Part shown: positions 55,015-63,623 of the stretch, in pieces | How the letters are laid out: each line of letters begins with the position of its first letter | How positions within the stretch are numbered: the first letter of the stretch is position 1 | From: Streptomyces sp. R21 | GTDB taxonomy: Bacteria > Actinomycetota > Actinomycetes > Streptomycetales > Streptomycetaceae | DNA: 64,000 nucleotides | NCBI RefSeq assembly: GCF_041051975.1 | Contig: NZ_CP163435.1 | Coordinates: 5,298,501-5,362,500, forward strand | Reading direction: 5' to 3' | Made by a program: the position numbers and the translations under genes | Notes under the pieces: generated by a model | Seen by the model: the letters and a program-made list of their open reading frames with translations, nothing else | Database searches by the model: none | What the model was told of the DNA's origin: nothing

Positions 55015-55857
55015 GTGCCCAAGGTGTCCTCGGTGATCGTCCCGTACGCGACCTACCTGCGCGTGTACGAACCACTGGCCGCCTTCCCGGACCCGGAGCG
55101 CGACCACTGGGCGCGCTACGCCCGCCGTCCCGACCGCCCGTCGTACCAGGACGAGCTGCGCCGCTCCCTCGCCGACCTGCTGCCCACCCCGCCGATCCCG
55201 GTGCCGGTGCACGAGAGCGGCGACGCCTTCGTGCTGGACGTCGAGGGGGTGCTCTGTGTCTGCCCCTGGCGCACCCGGCTGCGCGGCTGGCAGGCGCTCG
55301 GCGAGCTGGCCGAGGAGCTGCCGGCGCCGGTCCTGGACGCGGTCCTGCCGCCGCTCGTGCGCCATCAGGCCGCCCAGGACTACGAGCGCTGGCTGTCCCG
55401 CAACCCCGACGCCCGCCCGTGGATCCGCACCGCGACCTGGCAGGTGCCGCTGAACTGGTTCGTGCTGGTCTCCGACGAGGAGCGCCGCTACGACAAGGCC
55501 TCCGGCGACGACCCGCCCATGCTGCGCTACCGGACGCCGATGGTGCAGGCGCGGCGCCGGGTGGCACGGGCGCTGCGCACGCTTCGCGAGACGATCGACG
55601 AGGGGCCGCTGATCGACGGCGTGGTGGACGTGGGCCGCTGGCTGGAGGAGTTCCACCCGCGCTCGCTGGTGGAGTTGGACTACGGAGGCCTGGTGCACGT
55701 GCTGCCGGCCGGGGACCTCGAAGGGGACCACTCGGCGGCCGACGTCGCGGAGGGCATCGAGGCGCTGCGCAACGGGGACGGGGTCACCGCGGGCGAGGCG
55801 TACGGTCGGCTCGTGGAACGCTGGCGGTCGGTCCGGGACCGGCGCGCGGCGAACTGA
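55015..55857 (+). CDS. Conserved hypothetical protein (280 aa)
   Basis: A 280-residue protein starting VPKVSSVIVPYATYLRVYEP from GTG 55015, with GGGAGGGAAGGGG before it. It contains LDVEGVLCVCPWRTRLRGWQALGELAEELP, PWIRTATWQVPLNWFVLVSDEER and a C-terminal LVELDYGGLVHVLPAGDLEGDHSAADVAEGIEALR. No membrane segment or known catalytic motif is evident. It is found upstream of bldC in Streptomyces as I recall; function unknown. It is divergent from vdh. Confidence 0.8.
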   Translation: MPKVSSVIVPYATYLRVYEPLAAFPDPERDHWARYARRPDRPSYQDELRRSLADLLPTPPIPVPVHESGDAFVLDVEGVLCVCPWRTRLRGWQALGELAEELPAPVLDAVLPPLVRHQAAQDYERWLSRNPDARPWIRTATWQVPLNWFVLVSDEERRYDKASGDDPPMLRYRTPMVQARRRVARALRTLRETIDEGPLIDGVVDVGRWLEEFHPRSLVELDYGGLVHVLPAGDLEGDHSAADVAEGIEALRNGDGVTAGEAYGRLVERWRSVRDRRAAN

Positions 55858-56335
55858 CGTACGGTCATCACTCACTGAAGACCCGCCACTACGGGACGTA
55901 GGTCCCGATCCGGGCTTTTGTGTCAAGCGTGACGGACCGCACTTACGCGGGCCTTGCCTCGTACGCCCCTCCTCATGCCAAAATAGGACAAGGAGCCCGG
56001 GGGAGGCTCTCTCTGCCCACGTATGGGTGGAATCTCAGCATTGCACGCTATGGGGGGTCTGATGACTCCTGATCGCCCTGTGACTGATCGTCACAGCGGC
56101 GTGACTGTCCGCTATGGCATGGTCCATCGGCTTCCGTCGCTGATGAACACCTGGAGGGGCAATTCCATCGGTTTGGCCGACGCGGCTGGACAGATGGTGT
56201 AGTTGTAGTGCCGAGGACAAGCCGTTCGTCCTATAACCGACTCGACTCGCGTCCGCCATTTCGGGCAACGCGGGTCAAGGTGCAGAATTTAGAGGAATGA
56301 ACCGAGAAGGTTCGGTTCTCCCGAGGAGGCCGCTC
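55858..56335 (+). promoter_or_regulatory. Long upstream region of bldC
   Basis: No gene is seen in these 478 bp. GTGAC-TGATC-GTCAC (56080-56094) and GAACCG-AGAAGGTT-CGGTTC (near 56300-56320) are inverted repeats. CAAAATAGGAC near 55980 and AGAATTTAGAGG near 56284 are AT-rich pieces that could be promoter parts. The second repeat lies just before the bldC ribosome site GAGGAGG. Confidence 0.45.
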
Positions 56336-56542
56336 ATGACCGCTCGCACCCCTGATGCCGAGCCGCTGCTGACTCCGGCTGAGGTCGCCACCATGTTCCG
56401 CGTCGACCCCAAGACGGTCACGCGGTGGGCGAAGGCTGGAAAGCTCACTTCGATCCGCACGCTCGGCGGGCACCGCCGCTACCGCGAGGCGGAGGTCCGC
56501 GCACTACTGGCGGGTATCCCCCAGCAGCGCAGCGAGGCCTGA
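56336..56542 (+). CDS. bldC: BldC developmental regulator (MerR-like small DNA-binding protein)
   Basis: BldC delays sporulation by binding cooperatively to promoter DNA as head-to-tail multimers. The 68-residue protein is MTARTPDAEPLLTPAEVATM, then FRVDPKTVTRWAKAGKLTSIRTLGGHRRYREAEVRALL, i.e. only the winged helix-turn-helix of MerR without its dimer helix. The length is identical to known BldC. GAGGAGG lies seven bases upstream of ATG 56336. Confidence 0.97.
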   Translation: MTARTPDAEPLLTPAEVATMFRVDPKTVTRWAKAGKLTSIRTLGGHRRYREAEVRALLAGIPQQRSEA

Positions 56543-56678
56543 ACAACCGCATAACCGGGCAATTCGGTAGGCCCCCCAGCCTGCCGAGGCGTCCGAACCA
56601 AAGCTCCAAGCGACGCGGGTCCTGCCCCAACAGGTCCCACGCCCGACTCAACTGCACAAGCGACAAGGGTGCGTCGTG

Positions 56679-56718
56679 GATCGCGCTGGACTCCGCCGGG
56701 TCCAGCGCGATCTTTTTT
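56679..56718 (+). terminator. Strong intrinsic terminator of bldC
   Basis: GATCGCGCTGGAC pairs perfectly with GTCCAGCGCGATC (56679-56712), followed at once by six T. It lies 136 bp past the bldC stop, so bldC mRNA has a long 3' part. Confidence 0.92.
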
Positions 56719-57063
56719 GTGCCCTGGCAGCCCCTGGTTTGTGCCCTGATGGCCCCTGTCGCCCGCTCTTGCCATGCTGCACGGCCGAGCTGTGAGCGGC
56801 CTTGTCGGACTCTGGGGAGGGCTGTCGGATCTCCTGTGGAGCACGTCGGAGACCAGTGCAATTGCACATATAAAATTGACCAGTTGTAGGTGGGGCGTAA
56901 GTTCCGCGGTTTCAAAAACTTATGCGGTGACACCCGTCACATGCCGGGGTCCTTGTTGCCATTGGCCTATCTGCGCTAGGGGAGTTGGGCGGATCGAGGG
57001 TGCATGGACGACTGTCGCGGACGGCAGCGGCCGATGCTCCCCAGCCGGCTGAACGCCCGCTCC
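56719..57063. other. Gene-free stretch with an AT-rich palindromic patch
   Basis: GTGCAATTGCAC (56857-56868) is a perfect palindrome followed by ATATAAAATTGACC and, a little later, TTTCAAAAACTTATGCGG. The surroundings are GC-rich. No coding sequence is convincing; a small RNA promoter or regulator site is possible. Confidence 0.35.
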
Positions 57064-57264
57064 TCACGCCGTGGAGGGCCCCTCGCCCTCGGCTGCCGCC
57101 CGAACGCCGTCGTCGCCCTCCTCGTCGTACCCGGAGGGCTCCATGGCCAGTCGCAGGAGCTGGTGGCAGATCGGGCAGTGCCGCGTCAGATGGCGGTACT
57201 CGGTAGCGGCCGACAGGTGGGCGCGGAGCAGGGCTCGCGTCTCGTGCCTAGCGGTCGCCGCCAT
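57064..57264 (-). CDS. DUF6274-type small protein
   Basis: A 66-residue protein MAATARHETRALLRAHLSAA with TRHCPICHQLLRLAMEP in the middle and an acidic end. The CPxC pair with the nearby His suggests a zinc knuckle. I recall a family of this kind conserved beside bldC in Streptomyces (DUF6274); the number is from memory. ATG 57264 has GGAGGTGGC upstream. Function unknown. Confidence 0.7.
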   Translation of the reverse strand: MAATARHETRALLRAHLSAATEYRHLTRHCPICHQLLRLAMEPSGYDEEGDDGVRAAAEGEGPSTA

Positions 57265-57357
57265 GTGCCACCTCCGTGGGCCCCTCGGGGTCGCCCGACG
57301 GGGCGAGGGCCCTGGTTTCTGGGGTACCGGTGGAATGTGACTCCGTCAAGACACACA

Positions 57358-57387
57358 GAAGGCCCGGAGCCGAAGCTCCGGGCCTTC
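57358..57387. terminator. Hairpin terminator of tRNA-Asp
   Basis: GAAGGCCCGGAGC-CGAA-GCTCCGGGCCTTC is a perfect 13-base stem directly downstream of the leftward tRNA-Asp. Confidence 0.8.
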
Positions 57388-57393
57388 TTCATG

Positions 57394-57468
57394 CGGTCCT
57401 GACGGGATTTGAACCCGCGGCCTCCACCTTGACAGGGTGGCGAGCACTCCAAACTGCTCCACAGGACC
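57394..57468 (-). tRNA. tRNA-Asp(GTC)
   Basis: Reverse strand: acceptor GGTCCTG/CAGGACC, anticodon loop CTGTCAA, T-loop TTCAAAT. The sequence is identical to the gene at 62209-62283. Confidence 0.93.
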
Positions 57469-57561
57469 AGGTTTTGCAGTGCGATTTCTGCGTTGCGCTG
57501 CGAGAAGAGACTGTACAGGAGGGTGAGCCCAGGGTCGAACTCACCGTACGTGCGGGACCCG

Positions 57562-60500
57562 TTACGGCGCCGCCGCGTCGATCGCCTTCACGATGCGCTT
57601 GTCGGAGACGGGGTACGCCGTGCCCAGCGCGTGCGCGAAATAGCTGACGCGCAGCTCCTCGATCATCCAGCGGATGTCCAGCACCGAGGACGGAACGGGA
57701 CGCCCCTGCGGCAGCTGCTCGAGCAGCCACGCGTACTCGTCCTGCATCTCATGGACCTTCTCCATGCGGGTGGTGTCCCGCTGGACGCTCGTCGGCATCT
57801 GCTGGAGCCGCCGATCGGCCGCGACCAGGTACCGCATCAGGTCCGGCAGCCGCCGCAGCCCCGTCTCCGTCACGAAGCCCGGCTTCACGAGGCCGTCCAG
57901 CTGCTTGCGCACGTCCGTGAGGTTCGCCAGCAGCGTCGGGCTCTTCGTGCCCTTCAGACGGCGCTCACAGGCCTGCCAGGCGGCAAGCACCTGCTGCACC
58001 TGGCCCACCGTGCGCACGGTCGTGTCGACGATCTCGGCGCGCACCTTCTCGTACAGCTTCCGATACGACTCCTCGTCCCACGCCGGCCCGCCGAAGTCCC
58101 CGATCAGCTTGTCCGCGGCCGCCATGGCGCAGTCGTCGAAGAGGGCCTGGATCGAGCCGTGCGGGTTCGCGGAGAGGGCGAGCTTGTGGGCGTTGGTCAG
58201 CTTGTCCGACGCGAACTTCGCCGGGTTGACCGGGATGTTGCGCAGGATCAGCCGCCGCGTGCCCTTCCACATCGCCAGCGCCTGCTCGGCCTCCGTGTCG
58301 AAGAGCCGTACGGAGACGGTGTCGCCGTCGTCGACCAGCGCCGGGTACGCCTTCACGGGCTGCCCGGCCCGCCGGGTCTCGAAGATGCGGGTGAGCGAGC
58401 CGATCGTCCAGTCGGTCAGCCCCTTGCGCTCCAGGGACTCGCCGCCCTCGCGCTCGGCGGTCGCCGCGGCCGCCTGCGAGATCGCCTGCCGCGCCTTCGG
58501 CTTCAGCCGGAGCTTCAGCGCCTCCAGGTCCTTGTCCTCGGCGAGCTTGCGGCGCCGCTCGTCGACGATCCGGAAGCTGATGCGCAGATGGTCGGGGACC
58601 CTCGACCAGTCGAAGTCCTCGGCTGTGAACGGCACGCCGACCATCCGCTTCAGCTCACGCGCCATGGTGATGGTCAGCGGCTCCTGCAGTGGCACGGCCC
58701 GCTCCAGGAACTTCTGGGCGAAGTTGGGGGCGGGGACGTAGTGCCGGCGGATCGGCTTCGGGAGGGAGCGGATCAGCTCCGTGACGACTTCCTCCCTGAG
58801 GCCCGGAATCTGCCAGTCGAAGCCCTCGTCCGTGACCTGGTTGAGGACCTGGAGCGGGATGTGGACGGTCACACCGTCCGCGTCCGCGCCCGGCTCGAAC
58901 TGGTAGGTGACGCGGAACTTCAGCCGTCCCTGCCGCCACGAGTCCGGATAGTCGTCCTTCGAGACGTCCCCCGCACGCTCGTTGATGAGCATCGACCGCT
59001 CGAAGTCGAGCAGTTCGGGCTCCTCGTGGCGCTTGTGCTTCCACCAGGAGTCGAAGTGCGCACCGGACACCACGTGTTCGGGCACCCGCTGGTCGTAGAA
59101 GTCGAAGAGCGTCTCGTCGTCGACCAAAATGTCGCGACGCCGGGCCCGGTGCTCCAACTCCTCGACCTCGGTGAGGAGTTTGCGGTTGTCGGCGAAGAAC
59201 TTGTGGTGCGTGCGCCAGTCGCCCTCGACCAGCGCGTTGCGGATGAACAGCTCGCGGCTGGCCTCCGGGTCGATCCGCCCGTAGTTCACCTTGCGCTGCG
59301 CGATGATCGGTACGCCGTACAGCGTGACCTTCTCGTACGCCATCACGGCCGCCTGGTCCTTCTCCCAGTGCGGTTCGCTGTACGTCCGCTTGAGGAGATG
59401 CCCGGCGAGCGGCTCGACCCACTCCGGCTCGATCCTGGCGTTGACGCGCGCCCAGAGGCGACTCGTCTCGACAAGCTCGGCGGACATCACGAAGCGCGGG
59501 GGCTTCTTGAAGAGGGCCGAACCCGGGAAGATCGCGAACTTGGCGCTCCGGGCGCCGAGATACTCGTTCTTCCCCGTGCTCCTGCCGCTCTCGCCTCCGG
59601 TCTCCTTCACGTCCTTCATGCCGATGTGGGACAGGAGGCCGGCGAGGAGGGAGACGTGGATGCTCTGTTCGGGGGCGTCGTCCTCGTTGAGGTGGATCCC
59701 CATCTGCTTGGCGACGGTCCGCAGCTGGCTGTAGATGTCCTGCCACTCCCGGATGCGCAGGAAGTTCAGGTACTCCTGCTTGCACATCCGGCGGAACGAG
59801 GACGAGCCGCGCTCCTTCTGCTGCTCGCGCACATACCGCCACAGGTTGAGGAACGCGAGGAAATCGCTCGACTCGTCCTTGAAGCGGGCGTGCTGCTGGT
59901 CCGCCTGCGCCTGCTTCTCGGCGGGGCGCTCGCGCGGGTCCTGGATGGACAGCGCGGCCGCGATCACCATGACCTCGCGCACACAGCCGTTCTTGTCGGC
60001 CTCCAGGACCATGCGGGCCAGCCGCGGGTCGACGGGCAGCTGGGCGAGCTTGCGGCCGGAGTCCGTGAGCCGCTTGCGTACGTCCTTCTGCGCCGGGTCC
60101 AACGCGCCCAGTTCCTGGAGGAGCTGGACGCCGTCGCGGATGTTGCGGTGGTCCGGCGGATCGATGAAGGGGAACTTCTCGATGTCGCCGAGACCGGCCG
60201 CGGTCATCTGGAGGATGACGGAAGCGAGGTTCGTACGGAGGATCTCGGCGTCCGTGAACTCCGGGCGGGCGAGGAAGTCGTCCTCGGAGTAGAGGCGGAT
60301 GCAGATGCCGTCGCTCGTACGGCCGCAGCGGCCCTTGCGCTGGTTGGCGCTGGCCTGCGAGATCGCCTCGATGGGCAGCCGCTGGACCTTGGTGCGATGG
60401 CTGTAGCGCGAGATACGGGCGTTGCCCGGGTCGATGACGTACTTGATGCCCGGGACGGTGAGCGAGGTCTCGGCGACGTTGGTCGCCAGAACGATCCTGC

Positions 60501-61530
60501 GCCCGGTGTGCTGCTGGAAGACGCGGTGCTGTTCGGCGTGCGAGAGCCGGGCATAGAGGGGAAGGACCTCCGTGAACCGGTAGTTCTTCTTGGTGAGCGC
60601 GTCGGCGGTGTCCCGGATCTCGCGCTCGCCGGAGAGGAAGACGAGGATGTCGCCCTTCCCTTCGGCCTGGAGTTCCTCCACCGCGTCCGTGATCGCGGTG
60701 ATCTGGTCGCGGTCGGCGTCCTCGGAGTCCTCTTCGAGGAGGGGGCGGTAACGCACCTCCACGGGGTACGTACGGCCGCTCACCTCGACGATGGGCGCCT
60801 CGCCGAAGTGCCGGGAAAAGCGCTCCGGGTCGATGGTCGCGGAGGTGATGACGACCTTCAGATCCGGCCGCTTGGGCAGGAGCTGGGCGAGATAGCCGAG
60901 CAGGAAGTCGATGTTCAGGGACCGCTCGTGGGCCTCGTCGATGATGATCGTGTCGTACGCGCGCAGCTCGCGGTCCGTCTGGATCTCGGCGAGCAGGATG
61001 CCGTCCGTCATCAGCTTGACGAAGGTCCCCTCCGGGTTCACCTGGTCGGTGAAGCGGACCTTCCAGCCGACGGCCTCGCCGAGCGGCGTGTCCATCTCCT
61101 CGGCGACGCGCTCCGCGACGGTCCGCGCGGCGATCCTTCGCGGCTGCGTGTGCCCGATCATGCCGCGCACTCCGCGGCCGAGCTCCAGACAGATCTTCGG
61201 GATCTGGGTGGTCTTGCCGGAGCCGGTCTCACCGGCCACGATCACGACCTGGTGGTCGCGGATGGCGGCCGCGATGTCGTCCTTCTTCTGGCTGACGGGC
61301 AGCTGCTCGGGATAGGTGACCGCGGGCACGCGGGCGCGGCGCTCGGCCATCCGGGCCTCGGCCCGGACGACCTCCGCGTCGATCTCGGCGAGCACGGCGG
61401 CCCGGGCCTCGGGCTTGCGGATCCGGCGCGCGCCCTCGAGCCTGCGCCCGAGCCGGTGCGCGTCGCGCAGGGACAGCTCGGCCAGACGGGGGGCGAGATC
61501 GCCGAGGGCGGGGGCAGGATGCGTAGACAT
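57562..61530 (-). CDS. hrpA: ATP-dependent RNA helicase HrpA
   Basis: A 1322-residue DEAH-box helicase. Motif I is VVIVAGETGSGKTTQIPK, motif II IIIDEAHERSLNIDFLLGYL, motif III VVITSATIDPERF, motif VI QRKGRCGRTSDGICIRLY. The winged-helix, ratchet and OB domains follow (about 420-700), then the long HrpA-specific C-terminal region (DUF3418, about 700-1320). The ATG at 61530 gives the usual full length. HrpA acts on stalled ribosomes or mRNA in other bacteria. Two identical tRNA-Asp genes flank it. A longer open reading on the opposite strand is a GC-rich shadow. Confidence 0.96.
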   Translation of the reverse strand: MSTHPAPALGDLAPRLAELSLRDAHRLGRRLEGARRIRKPEARAAVLAEIDAEVVRAEARMAERRARVPAVTYPEQLPVSQKKDDIAAAIRDHQVVIVAGETGSGKTTQIPKICLELGRGVRGMIGHTQPRRIAARTVAERVAEEMDTPLGEAVGWKVRFTDQVNPEGTFVKLMTDGILLAEIQTDRELRAYDTIIIDEAHERSLNIDFLLGYLAQLLPKRPDLKVVITSATIDPERFSRHFGEAPIVEVSGRTYPVEVRYRPLLEEDSEDADRDQITAITDAVEELQAEGKGDILVFLSGEREIRDTADALTKKNYRFTEVLPLYARLSHAEQHRVFQQHTGRRIVLATNVAETSLTVPGIKYVIDPGNARISRYSHRTKVQRLPIEAISQASANQRKGRCGRTSDGICIRLYSEDDFLARPEFTDAEILRTNLASVILQMTAAGLGDIEKFPFIDPPDHRNIRDGVQLLQELGALDPAQKDVRKRLTDSGRKLAQLPVDPRLARMVLEADKNGCVREVMVIAAALSIQDPRERPAEKQAQADQQHARFKDESSDFLAFLNLWRYVREQQKERGSSSFRRMCKQEYLNFLRIREWQDIYSQLRTVAKQMGIHLNEDDAPEQSIHVSLLAGLLSHIGMKDVKETGGESGRSTGKNEYLGARSAKFAIFPGSALFKKPPRFVMSAELVETSRLWARVNARIEPEWVEPLAGHLLKRTYSEPHWEKDQAAVMAYEKVTLYGVPIIAQRKVNYGRIDPEASRELFIRNALVEGDWRTHHKFFADNRKLLTEVEELEHRARRRDILVDDETLFDFYDQRVPEHVVSGAHFDSWWKHKRHEEPELLDFERSMLINERAGDVSKDDYPDSWRQGRLKFRVTYQFEPGADADGVTVHIPLQVLNQVTDEGFDWQIPGLREEVVTELIRSLPKPIRRHYVPAPNFAQKFLERAVPLQEPLTITMARELKRMVGVPFTAEDFDWSRVPDHLRISFRIVDERRRKLAEDKDLEALKLRLKPKARQAISQAAAATAEREGGESLERKGLTDWTIGSLTRIFETRRAGQPVKAYPALVDDGDTVSVRLFDTEAEQALAMWKGTRRLILRNIPVNPAKFASDKLTNAHKLALSANPHGSIQALFDDCAMAAADKLIGDFGGPAWDEESYRKLYEKVRAEIVDTTVRTVGQVQQVLAAWQACERRLKGTKSPTLLANLTDVRKQLDGLVKPGFVTETGLRRLPDLMRYLVAADRRLQQMPTSVQRDTTRMEKVHEMQDEYAWLLEQLPQGRPVPSSVLDIRWMIEELRVSYFAHALGTAYPVSDKRIVKAIDAAAP

Positions 61531-61612
61531 ACGCGATCCAGGATCTCACCTCGGCGAAAAGACTGGCGAACGCTTTTGCGCGCAGCGGTGCCGGGGAGGG
61601 GGCTGGCGTGGT

Positions 61613-61963
61613 TCAGGAGGTCGGTGTGGCCGGGGCGGGCACGGTGGCGGGGGCCGGTTCCTGGCCCTGCGTCGCCGGCAGGGGTTCGCGGCGGGAGGTG
61701 TCGCCGAGGGCGATGGACTTGGCGGTGTTGGAGACGGCCTTGATGCCCAGGTAAGCGGTGGTCATGCTGGTCATCGCCGTGAAGGCGGCGGTCAGCACGC
61801 CGACGATCACGGACTTGTCGCCGCCCAGCCGCCACACCCCGACCACGGTGACGGCGACGATCGCGCAGTTACTGAGAACAACGGCCAGCAGCCCGTACCG
61901 GGCCCGCGACCGCTCCAACTCACTGTCCTCGCCGTACCTCGCCCTGCCCTTGCCCATCGACAT
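61613..61963 (-). CDS. Small two-helix membrane protein
   Basis: A 116-residue protein with a charged start (MSMGKGRARYGEDSELERSR). Two membrane helices follow: about 24-44 (YGLLAVVLSNCAIVAVTVVGVW) and 52-75 (SVIVGVLTAAFTAMTSMTTAYLGI). The tail is Pro/Ala/Thr-rich. ATG 61963 is chosen; it could start five codons earlier. Similar proteins occur next to hrpA in actinomycetes as I recall; function unknown. Confidence 0.65.
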   Translation of the reverse strand: MSMGKGRARYGEDSELERSRARYGLLAVVLSNCAIVAVTVVGVWRLGGDKSVIVGVLTAAFTAMTSMTTAYLGIKAVSNTAKSIALGDTSRREPLPATQGQEPAPATVPAPATPTS

Positions 61964-62075
61964 GGTCCCCCCGATCACACACGATCACGCAGCATCGACC
62001 GGCAGAACGTAGCGCCGCGGATGGGGCATGCCAAGTTGAACGGTTGAACGTACGACGGAGACCACTACGTACGAC

Positions 62076-62104
62076 GAAGGCCCCGTCCTATGGACGGGGC
62101 CTTC
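62076..62104. terminator. Hairpin terminator of the tRNA-Phe/Asp pair
   Basis: GAAGGCCCCGTCC-TAT-GGACGGGGCCTTC is a perfect 13-base stem just downstream of the leftward tRNAs. Confidence 0.8.
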
Positions 62105-62111
62105 GGGGTTG

Positions 62112-62185
62112 TGGCTGGGGCCGGGGTCGAACCGGCGACCTATCGCTTTTCAGGCGATCGCTCGTACCAACTGAGCTACCCAGCC
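62112..62185 (-). tRNA. tRNA-Phe(GAA)
   Basis: Reverse strand: acceptor GGCTGGG/CCCAGCC, canonical D-loop, anticodon loop CTGAAAA, T-loop TTCGACC. It follows tRNA-Asp with a 23-bp gap. Confidence 0.93.
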
Positions 62186-62208
62186 ACGCGACTCACGAGG
62201 AATCGCAG

Positions 62209-62283
62209 CGGTCCTGACGGGATTTGAACCCGCGGCCTCCACCTTGACAGGGTGGCGAGCACTCCAAACTGCTCCACAGGACC
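62209..62283 (-). tRNA. tRNA-Asp(GTC), second copy
   Basis: Same sequence as the tRNA at 57394-57468 over its whole length, first gene of a tRNA-Asp/tRNA-Phe unit. Confidence 0.93.
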
Positions 62284-62528
62284 AAGCTGTTGTGTGCGTC
62301 TTGCGTGAACCAGTGTCGCACACGATTTTGCGTGTCCCCAACGCGATTTCCGCCTGCCGCCACTGGGGACGGAGGTGCTGGTCAGCTGGGGTGACGTCGC
62401 TGGAGCAGCGTATCAGAGGATGAGCTGTGCCCTGAAAACGTGCAGGATGCGGGGGGCTGAAATCAGATCAAAAGGCTCATATAGGATCCCGGTCTGTCTT
62501 CGTAGCCTGCGAGCAACCGGGAGCCCCT

Positions 62529-63623
62529 GTGACTGTAGCGATCGCGCCGTCGGAAGCCTCTGGATCCGGAGCACCTGAAGGGCCCGAGCACACTGAGGAC
62601 CTGACCGTGCCTGCGCAGGACGTGCCCGTGTCCGCGCAGGACGTGCACGACTCCGTCGCGCAGGACGCGCGCGAGTTCGGGGCGTACGCGCGGACCGGCG
62701 GCTGGGCGTTCGCGCTGAAGGTGGCGCGGAGCGTGCGGCCCGGCGGACAGGCGGTCGGCGAGACCCCCAAGATCTCGGCGAAGGAGTTCGCCGAGCTGGC
62801 GGGCTGCTCGCCGGAGCGCGTGATGCGTTACTACAAGGCCTGGGACATGGCCGCCGACGACGGCATCGTCCCGCAGTTCGAGGCCCTGACCCCCGGCGAG
62901 GACATCGAACTGCCCGACGCCGACGTCTGGCTCTCCTATTACAGCTCCCGCAACAGCGCCACGTCGGTGCGCGGCACCGCGATCACCGCAGCGGCCGAGG
63001 CCGAGGGCATCCGGCCCACCAAGGCCCTGGAAGTCGCCGAGAACCCCACCGCGCTGCGGGCCGCGATCCTCGCCGACCCCTCCACCGCGCAGACAGCCCG
63101 TGCCGCACTGCTGGACCGGTTGAAGGAGGACCCGACCCTTCAGACGGAGCTGGCGCGCGACATCGCCCGCACCGACGAGCTGAAGAAGGCGGTGGCCACC
63201 GAGAGCAGGGCGGCCGACCGCATCGGCTACGTCCGCCAGATCGTCGAGAACGGTCAGGTCAAGACCCCGGCCGGCCAGACGATCGACGCACCGGCCGAGC
63301 TGCGCGCCGAAGCCGAGCGGCACCTCTCCCTCCTCGACGAGCTGGACGAGGACGAGGACACGGGTGAGTGGGCCACCGAGGCGTACGACACCGTGAAGAG
63401 CCTCGTCGTCCAGGCGGTCGAGGCCGATCCCGAGCTGCGCGTCCAGGAACGCCGCACGAAGTTCTACAGCAGCCTGCAGAAGGCCACGAAGGTCTTCGAG
63501 GAGCTGACCTTCGACGACGCCGACGACATCTACGAGGACGACATGGTCCAGCGGCTCGAGGAACTCCAGCAGGCCATCAGCACCTGCATCACCGCCCTCC
63601 GCAAGGCCGCTCCGACCGGTTGA
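62529..63623 (+). CDS. Conserved hypothetical protein with a KorB/ParB-like helix-turn-helix
   Basis: A 364-residue soluble protein. The first 45 residues are acidic and low complexity. A helix-turn-helix-like part (PKISAKEFAELAGCSPERVMRYYKAWDMAADDG, about 80-112) and IRPTKALEVAENPTALRAAIL resemble the DNA-binding middle of ParB-like plasmid proteins. The C-terminal half is helical and acidic (LSLLDELDEDEDTGEWATEA, FYSSLQKATKVFEELTFDDADD). There is no ParB N-box, so partition activity is not supported. GTG 62529 has GGGAGCCCCT upstream. It lies immediately before a likely rRNA operon leader. Confidence 0.6.
   Translation: MTVAIAPSEASGSGAPEGPEHTEDLTVPAQDVPVSAQDVHDSVAQDAREFGAYARTGGWAFALKVARSVRPGGQAVGETPKISAKEFAELAGCSPERVMRYYKAWDMAADDGIVPQFEALTPGEDIELPDADVWLSYYSSRNSATSVRGTAITAAAEAEGIRPTKALEVAENPTALRAAILADPSTAQTARAALLDRLKEDPTLQTELARDIARTDELKKAVATESRAADRIGYVRQIVENGQVKTPAGQTIDAPAELRAEAERHLSLLDELDEDEDTGEWATEAYDTVKSLVVQAVEADPELRVQERRTKFYSSLQKATKVFEELTFDDADDIYEDDMVQRLEELQQAISTCITALRKAAPTG

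Noticed and set aside
57493..61743. A 1416-codon open reading frame on the + strand opposite hrpA
   Set aside because: It follows the codon-position GC bias of hrpA, has no domain motif, and its composition (Val/Leu/Arg/Asp repeats) is that of an antisense shadow.
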